Assembly (NCBI GenBank): GCA_044224495.1
Contig: JBGAKG010000011.1
Coordinates: forward strand, 124,001 to 188,000
Origin: JBGAKG01 sp044224495
GTDB taxonomy: Bacteria; Myxococcota_A; Polyangia; Polyangiales; Polyangiaceae
Reading direction: 5' to 3'
Length of the DNA: 64,000 nt
Shown in pieces: positions 57,903 through 64,000 of the stretch (positions within the stretch are counted from its first letter, which is position 1; each line of letters begins with the position of its first letter). The notes under the pieces are model-generated. The model had not been told where the DNA came from, did not search any database, and worked only from the letters and a program-made list of their open reading frames with translations. Position numbers and translations under genes: made by a program.

Positions 57903-57906
57903 GCGC

Positions 57907-58740
57907 TCACCCGGGCGGCGGCTCGGGCTCGACGTGCAGGATCCGGTCGCCACGGAGCTCGCGGCGGCTCCGGCTCGGCAGGAGGTACCCGACGACGCGC
58001 GGGGGCTCGGTCGCCTTGTGCACCTCGGTCACGATCATCGTGAGCACCTGTGCGGCTCGTCGCGACGGGCGGTACGTGATCCGGACGGGCTGCTTCGCGA
58101 CGATGGCGGCCTCGCACGCGGCGACGACCACCTCGCGCGCGCGCTTCTCGGCCACGCGCACCTCCCACAGGTCACGTGGAGTCGTCGGGTGGAGCGCGTC
58201 GACGCAGCGCCGAAAGACCTCCCGCAGCGCGGCAACGTCGTCCCCCGCGCGGTGGGCGCGCTCGCGGACGATGCCGAAGTGCTTGCAGAGTGCATCCAAC
58301 GAGTGGCTCTCCAGGCCGAAGCACCGGCGCGAGAGGTTGAGCGTGTCGATCCAGTGGTCGATCCCGTAGGGCGCTCCGATCGACTCGAAGCCCTTGCGGA
58401 GGAACTTCGCGTCCCACTCCGCGGCGTGGGCGACGAAGACGGCTCCCTCGAGGAGCGGGCGAATCTGAGGCGCGAGGTCGGCGAACGTGGGAGCGGCCTC
58501 GACCATCTCGGGCGCGATGCCGTGGATGTGCCGGGCGCGGTCGGTTCCGCCTGCGGGTGGGCGCACGAGCGAGGCGACCTCGCCGACCTTGGTCGTGCCG
58601 GCCCAACGCTCCACGCACACCTCGAGGATGGCGTCCCGGGAGACGTCGAGACCGGTCATCTCGAGATCGACGAACGCGAGCGGCGCCTCCGCGACCGGGA
58701 GGTCCCACGGCGGACCGGGGGGCGGAGGCGGGATCGTCAT
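57907..58740 (-). CDS. DEDDh exonuclease fused to WYL-like domain
   Basis: The 277-residue protein's N-terminal DnaQ-type exonuclease shows D and E in FVDLEMTGLD, D in AHAAEWDAKFL, and H-x4-D in RAHRAGDDVAAL, the complete DEDDh set for 3'-5' exonuclease activity. Residues ~200-270 resemble a WYL domain (AACEAAIVAKQPVRITYRP, RELRGDRILHVE), which in other proteins senses nucleic-acid ligands. The pairing suggests a regulated nuclease. It is followed by nothing on its strand and precedes the thiolase gene's 3' side by 4 bp. Confidence 0.85.
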   Translation of the reverse strand: MTIPPPPPGPPWDLPVAEAPLAFVDLEMTGLDVSRDAILEVCVERWAGTTKVGEVASLVRPPAGGTDRARHIHGIAPEMVEAAPTFADLAPQIRPLLEGAVFVAHAAEWDAKFLRKGFESIGAPYGIDHWIDTLNLSRRCFGLESHSLDALCKHFGIVRERAHRAGDDVAALREVFRRCVDALHPTTPRDLWEVRVAEKRAREVVVAACEAAIVAKQPVRITYRPSRRAAQVLTMIVTEVHKATEPPRVVGYLLPSRSRRELRGDRILHVEPEPPPG

Positions 58741-58744
58741 CCGT

Positions 58745-59941
<1,197 letters not shown>

Positions 59942-60027
59942 GGCCCGGGGAGTCTACACGGCGGCGGGCGACGGTCGATCGCCGAGATTTTGGCCGGCGG
60001 TGCGTTCGCCCCCTAGCCTGGAGCCGC

Positions 60028-60513
60028 ATGCCTGGAGCCCCGAAGCCCGACGAAACGGACGACGACGACGACGTCGACTCGCTCGACGGCGGCTGGGGCG
60101 CCGAGGAAGAGGAAGAAGACGAGGAAGAGGAAGACGTCGACTCCCTCGCCGGAGGCTGGGACGACGGTCCGCTCTCGAAGGGGCATCGCACCGCCGCCGA
60201 GAAGGCGCGCGCGCGCCGCGAGAAGGCGTGGCTCAAAGCGGAGAAGCGCAAGCAGCACGCCGCGCGCACGGCAGCGAAACAAAAGCAGAAGCAGCCGAAG
60301 GCGCGCGGAGCGGACGCGAGCGACGCGGCGCCGGAGTCGACTTCGGCCACGTCCGAAGCGGCTCCGGAGACGGCCCCGGCGAAGCGCACCCAAAAGCGCG
60401 CGCGCGGACCTGCGAACGCGCCCAAGCCGGGTGGGTTCACGCGCGCGACCTGGATCGCGATCGCCGTGATCGCAGCGCTGACGATCGCGGCGCTGGTGTA
60501 CGCCTTGCGCTGA
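60028..60513 (+). CDS. Acidic tail-anchored membrane protein
   Basis: The 161-residue protein has an N-terminal half that is highly acidic with two copies of a DVDSL-x-GGW unit (EEDVDSLAGGWDD, DDDVDSLDGGWG). A basic Lys/Arg-rich middle (KARARREKAWLKAEKRKQ) follows, and a single C-terminal membrane helix (TWIAIAVIAALTIAALVYAL). It is tail-anchored with the charged region inside the cell. It is 58 bp before the kinase gene and could be its substrate or partner. Confidence 0.78.
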   Translation: MPGAPKPDETDDDDDVDSLDGGWGAEEEEEDEEEEDVDSLAGGWDDGPLSKGHRTAAEKARARREKAWLKAEKRKQHAARTAAKQKQKQPKARGADASDAAPESTSATSEAAPETAPAKRTQKRARGPANAPKPGGFTRATWIAIAVIAALTIAALVYALR

Positions 60514-60571
60514 CACGTTCGGCTCTCTGCCTTCGCCCGTTCTCCTGCTACCCTGCACGGCGATTCTTCGC

Positions 60572-62263
60572 ATGCAGCTCGCGCCTGGCACCGTCATCGG
60601 CTCCCGCTATCGGCTGCTCTCCGTCCTCGGGCGGGGCGGGATGGGGACGGTCTACCTCGTGGAGCACATGGGGACGGGCGATCGCCTCGCGCTCAAGCTC
60701 CTGCACGAGAACGCGGCGCGCGACTACGAGAGCCTCGAGCGCTTCAAGCGCGAAGCCCGCGCGCCCGCGAAGATCCAGAGCGAGAACGTCGTGAAGGTCG
60801 TCGACGCCGACGTCGCGCCGGAGCTCGGTGGGGCACCGTTCCTCGTGATGGAGCTGCTCACGGGCGCGGACCTGCAGACGCTCGTGAAGCAGCACGGGCG
60901 GATGCCCGGCGACGACCTGCTCCGGTTTCTCGGGCAAGTCGCGCGCGCGCTCGACAAGGCGCACGCGATCGGGATCGTGCACCGCGATCTGAAGCCGGAG
61001 AACCTGTTCCTCCACCACCGGGAAGACGGCTCGACGGTCATCAAGATCCTGGACTTCGGGATCTCGCGCATGTCGCAGGCGTCGCAGACGAGCGGGCCCG
61101 CGGTCATGACCCAGCAGGGCGCGATCATGGGTACGCCGCTCTACATGGCGCCGGAGCAGGCGGTGGGGCGCGTGAACATGATCGGGCCGGCGACGGATCT
61201 CTGGTCGCTCGGGCTCATCGCGGTCTACCTGTCGACGGGCGAGCACTACTGGCAGGGCACGACGATCCCCGACGTGCTTGCGAAGGTGCTGAACCACGCG
61301 GTGTATCCGCCGAGCACGCGCTGGCCGTTCCTGAACCCCGCGTTCGATCAGTGGTTCTACCGCTCGTGCGCGCGGGAGCCCACGCAGCGCTTCGGCAACG
61401 CGAGCGAGCAGATCGCGGCACTGCACGCGGCGCTCGCGACGCCTGCGTCGTCGGGCGCTCCGCTCTCGCATCAACCCACGATGGCGAGCGCCAATGGGCC
61501 GATGACTTCGGCGCCCACGGCCCTCGCGCTCCAGGTGCCCGGGCTGGCGATCCCGATGGGCACGCCGATGCCGGGCTCGGGACCTCCTGCGATCGTGAAG
61601 CCGACGACGGATCCGATGCTCACGCCGCCCGTGATCACGCCGCCGCCTCCGTACGGTGCCGCCGCGCCGGGGATGCGACCGTCGTACGCACCGCAGCCCG
61701 CCGCGCCGGGGTACGCCGCAGCGCCGGGCTATGCCGCTCCGATGCCGATGCGTCCGTCGTACCCGCCGCCGGTCGGCGGCTCGACGAACGAGCCGGTGAC
61801 GTCGCAACCGCACGTGCCGCCGCCGGCGAAGAGCGCGCTCCCGCTGATCGCGATCGCGGTCGGTGCGTTGTTCGTGACGGTGGGGGCGGCGCTCGCGACG
61901 TGGGCGATCGCGTCGCATCGAACGACGGCCGGCACGGGCAGCGCGACGGCGTCGGTCCCTCCGAGCGTGACGCTCACGGTGCCGACGGCCGTCACGGCCG
62001 ACGACGACGGCGGTCTCGCGAAGCTGCACGGCACGGTGGTGCCGACGAGCACCGGGCGACCGCCCGGGACCGTGACGGGTGGTCCAACGGCGACGGTGCC
62101 CACGGTCACGGCGACGGCGACCACCACGGCTCCGACGGCGACCGCGACCGCACCGAAGCAGACGCCGAAGCAGTGCCGCGAAGCGTGCGTGAAGGAGTGC
62201 GCGAACGAGGACGACGAGGACTCGTGCTTGAAGCAGTGCTTCCTGGAGTGTCCGCCGCTCTGA
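60572..62263 (+). CDS. Ser/Thr protein kinase with extracytoplasmic Cys tail
   Basis: The 563-residue protein's kinase domain has GRGGMGTV (~20-27), K42, HRDLKPEN (137-144), DFG (161-163) and GTPLYMAPE, all intact. A Pro/Ala/Met-rich linker leads to one membrane helix near 425-447. The ~115-residue outside part is Thr-rich and ends in two CX3CX3C units (CREACVKEC, CLKQCFLEC). It is probably a sensor kinase of the PKN type. Confidence 0.93.
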   Translation: MQLAPGTVIGSRYRLLSVLGRGGMGTVYLVEHMGTGDRLALKLLHENAARDYESLERFKREARAPAKIQSENVVKVVDADVAPELGGAPFLVMELLTGADLQTLVKQHGRMPGDDLLRFLGQVARALDKAHAIGIVHRDLKPENLFLHHREDGSTVIKILDFGISRMSQASQTSGPAVMTQQGAIMGTPLYMAPEQAVGRVNMIGPATDLWSLGLIAVYLSTGEHYWQGTTIPDVLAKVLNHAVYPPSTRWPFLNPAFDQWFYRSCAREPTQRFGNASEQIAALHAALATPASSGAPLSHQPTMASANGPMTSAPTALALQVPGLAIPMGTPMPGSGPPAIVKPTTDPMLTPPVITPPPPYGAAAPGMRPSYAPQPAAPGYAAAPGYAAPMPMRPSYPPPVGGSTNEPVTSQPHVPPPAKSALPLIAIAVGALFVTVGAALATWAIASHRTTAGTGSATASVPPSVTLTVPTAVTADDDGGLAKLHGTVVPTSTGRPPGTVTGGPTATVPTVTATATTTAPTATATAPKQTPKQCREACVKECANEDDEDSCLKQCFLECPPL

Positions 62264-62307
62264 GGGCAACCAGAGCCCAGGCGGGTGCATCGAAACACCC
62301 GTCGTTC

Positions 62308-63747
62308 ATGAAGCCTGCATTCGCAGCGTCCGCGCTCTTCGCATTCACGGCGCTCGTGCTCGGGTGCTCGGCACGCGACGCCGACGGCCCGGCGCCGTTA
62401 CCGGACGGCGGCGCGACCGACGCCGGGTCCGCGGTCGATGCGGGTACGCTCGACGAGCGAGGTCCTTCTCTGCTGCGGACGGAGGTCTGGGCGGTTCGCA
62501 CGCGGCTGCGCACCGGCTCCGGCCTGACGATCCTCCACGAAGAACGCCCGGTCGGCTTCCCAATCTCGACTCTCGCGCCAACGCGTCTCCGTCGCCTGGC
62601 GGACGTCCGTTCCCCGGAGCGATCGTGGATCCCTCCCGCGGCGCTGATGATCGCCGACGCAGCGTGGCACCCGTCGGGAGAGCTCTCGGTCGTACTCGTC
62701 GCCAAGGATGGCGCCGTCTCGCTCGCGCGATTGACCGCAGAGCTCGAACCGATGGCGATCGGAGAGCTCCACGACCCGGGGTTCGTCGACGATCCGTTGA
62801 ACGCTTCGGTCCACGAGACCGATCTGCACGCCCACGTCTTGTTCTCGCAGGGCACGTCCGCGCGGGTGTGTGCCGACGGCGAGCACACCGTCGTCGCGGT
62901 GAACAACGTCGCCAGTGAGCTGGTCACCTACCGCCTCGACTTCGCTGGCGGGTGGTCGCTGCCGAAGCGAACGGTCGTGGAACCTCCCGTCGGGACGAGC
63001 CCGCTCCTCCCGATCGGGGGCAGCTTCGACACGTTCGGTGCGATGGAAGCTTGGTGGCGTCCTCTCCTCGACGTGGACGCGAGCGGCAACGCGTACGTCG
63101 CCGTCTGGGCGAGCCCCCGACGCATCCAAAAGCACGACGCGGCGTTCGCGGAGGCACTCGTGCCGACGTCGAGCGCACCGGACTCGGCGCTCGACTCCGA
63201 CGTACTGCTCACGAAGATCGACCGTGACGGCAACCGCGTCTGGTCGCGCGTGCTCGGGAGCGCCCACGAGGACGAGCCTTACGCGATCCGCGCGAGCGCC
63301 AAGGCCGTCGCCGTCGCTGGGCGCGCGCGTCGCCAACCTGGGTTCGACAACACGTTCTGGGACGCGTTCGTCAGCGTCTGCTCGCTCGATGGCCAATCCC
63401 TCGGCACGCGCGTGATTGCACGTGATGCGAGCAGCATCCTCCTCTCGATCGACGCACTCGGCTCGGGCTGGGTCGTCTCTGGCAGCGAAGGCTGGACGCA
63501 GAACCCGGATGGGCTCAGCGTTCTGTCCTTCGGGCGCAAGCTCCTCCTGGAGCTACCCACGTTGGACGCCGATCCGATCGCGATCGCCCTGCCGACCGGA
63601 CCGCGCCACAACGAGGTGCGCAGCGTCTCCGTCGGCCCGAAGCTTCTTTGGTACGCGGGAAGCGAAGATGGCCCCGTGATGCACACTGACGACGGAGACC
63701 CGACCCAGATTCACGCGAGCGGGATCGTCGGGTTCACCGCGCGCTGA
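62308..63747 (+). CDS. Beta-propeller lipoprotein
   Basis: The protein has 479 residues from ATG 62308. Lipobox VLGC (Cys20) and an Asp/Gly/Ala linker are followed by repeated strand blocks (HPSGELSVVLVAKDGAVS, DASGNAYVAVWASP, VRSVSVGPKLLWYAGSED). There are few Cys, unlike the other lipoproteins here. Possibly a surface binding protein; no catalytic motif. It follows the kinase gene by 44 bp. Confidence 0.78.
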   Translation: MKPAFAASALFAFTALVLGCSARDADGPAPLPDGGATDAGSAVDAGTLDERGPSLLRTEVWAVRTRLRTGSGLTILHEERPVGFPISTLAPTRLRRLADVRSPERSWIPPAALMIADAAWHPSGELSVVLVAKDGAVSLARLTAELEPMAIGELHDPGFVDDPLNASVHETDLHAHVLFSQGTSARVCADGEHTVVAVNNVASELVTYRLDFAGGWSLPKRTVVEPPVGTSPLLPIGGSFDTFGAMEAWWRPLLDVDASGNAYVAVWASPRRIQKHDAAFAEALVPTSSAPDSALDSDVLLTKIDRDGNRVWSRVLGSAHEDEPYAIRASAKAVAVAGRARRQPGFDNTFWDAFVSVCSLDGQSLGTRVIARDASSILLSIDALGSGWVVSGSEGWTQNPDGLSVLSFGRKLLLELPTLDADPIAIALPTGPRHNEVRSVSVGPKLLWYAGSEDGPVMHTDDGDPTQIHASGIVGFTAR

Positions 63748-63752
63748 CTCAA

Positions 63753-64000
63753 TCAGAGTCCGAACGTCACCAAGCCGGTGTGGGATGAGGTGGTCTCGAT
63801 GTTCTCGTAGACCATGTAGAGCATTCGGAGCTCGGGATCGTAGGTGGACGTCATGTTCCAGAATCCGTCGGGGCTGCGGCCCGCCGCGAGGCTGCGGGCC
63901 GTACATCCCACGCCGTCGAGGGGGCACCGGCGCAACTCGGGGACATGACCGTTACCCAAGCCCGTGACGGCAAAATGTCGTCCTTCGTCGTCCACGACGA
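63753..64000 (-). CDS. C-terminal part of a further protein (partial)
   Basis: The frame is open to the window edge; about 82 residues are visible, ending YENIETTSSHTGLVTFGL. Strand-like segments (HFAVTGLGNGHVPELRRC, FWNMTSTYDPELRMLYMVYE) and two Cys suggest the end of another beta-propeller-type lipoprotein like its neighbours. The true start lies beyond 64000. Confidence 0.6.
   Translation of the reverse strand, partial: VVDDEGRHFAVTGLGNGHVPELRRCPLDGVGCTARSLAAGRSPDGFWNMTSTYDPELRMLYMVYENIETTSSHTGLVTFGL

Overview
The window is about 69% G+C with strong G/C bias at third codon positions. It carries many lipoproteins with Asp/Gly-rich linkers behind the lipobox, two Ser/Thr kinases, a receiver-TM-PEGA protein, cytochrome-c/beta-propeller lipoproteins and large numbers of GTG and TTG starts. 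That combination fits a chromosome of the Myxococcota (Polyangia-like myxobacteria); the species cannot be named from sequence alone.

Layout. 1-4668: the 3' part of a receiver-domain regulator and a lipoprotein with a degenerate sulfatase fold. 4739-21142: a tRNA-Ser(GGA) gene carrying a 16.3-kb integrative element bounded by 56-bp direct repeats (attL 4772-4827, attR 21056-21111). Its tyrosine recombinase lies at the left end and reads antisense through the tRNA. Accessory modules follow: Fic toxin/antitoxin, XRE-ImmA/IrrE metallopeptidase with a partner, and a DUF4238 protein. Then comes an 8-kb leftward operon of about 14 genes, including a sigma factor, HTH proteins, zinc-finger proteins, a DUF559 nuclease and repeat proteins. 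No capsid, terminase, relaxase or conjugation gene is visible. The 3' end of the integrase reading frame is stranded at attR, so attP must lie inside the int gene, as reported for Myxococcus phage Mx8.

21208-29032: ordinary chromosome with a trypsin-like lipoprotein, tRNA-Ser(CGA), DUF1697 protein, kinase, class V aminotransferase, glycerophosphodiesterase and a PAS-GGDEF-EAL protein. 29155-32972: a tightly overlapping four-gene unit of a radical SAM/SPASM enzyme, two related small Cys/Asp-Gly repeat peptides with lipoprotein-like leaders, and a B12-type radical SAM enzyme fused to an isoaspartyl-methyltransferase (PIMT) domain. It is laid out like a peptide-maturation (RiPP-like) locus and is the best candidate here for an undescribed system.

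33002-46112: lipoproteins, a thioredoxin, a degenerate ABC ATPase, ProB, and an operon of two haem-motif/beta-propeller lipoproteins around a HEAT-repeat protein. 46364-50370: fatty-acid desaturase plus MerR regulator, facing a MerR-glycosyltransferase pair with a perfect operator. 50397-64000: surface lipoproteins, an SDR, a nucleoside/CoA operon (cdd, purine nucleoside phosphorylase, coaD) whose first gene has been frameshifted by an 82-bp palindromic insertion, an exonuclease-WYL fusion, a thiolase, a tail-anchored acidic protein, a second kinase and two lipoproteins, the last cut by the window edge.
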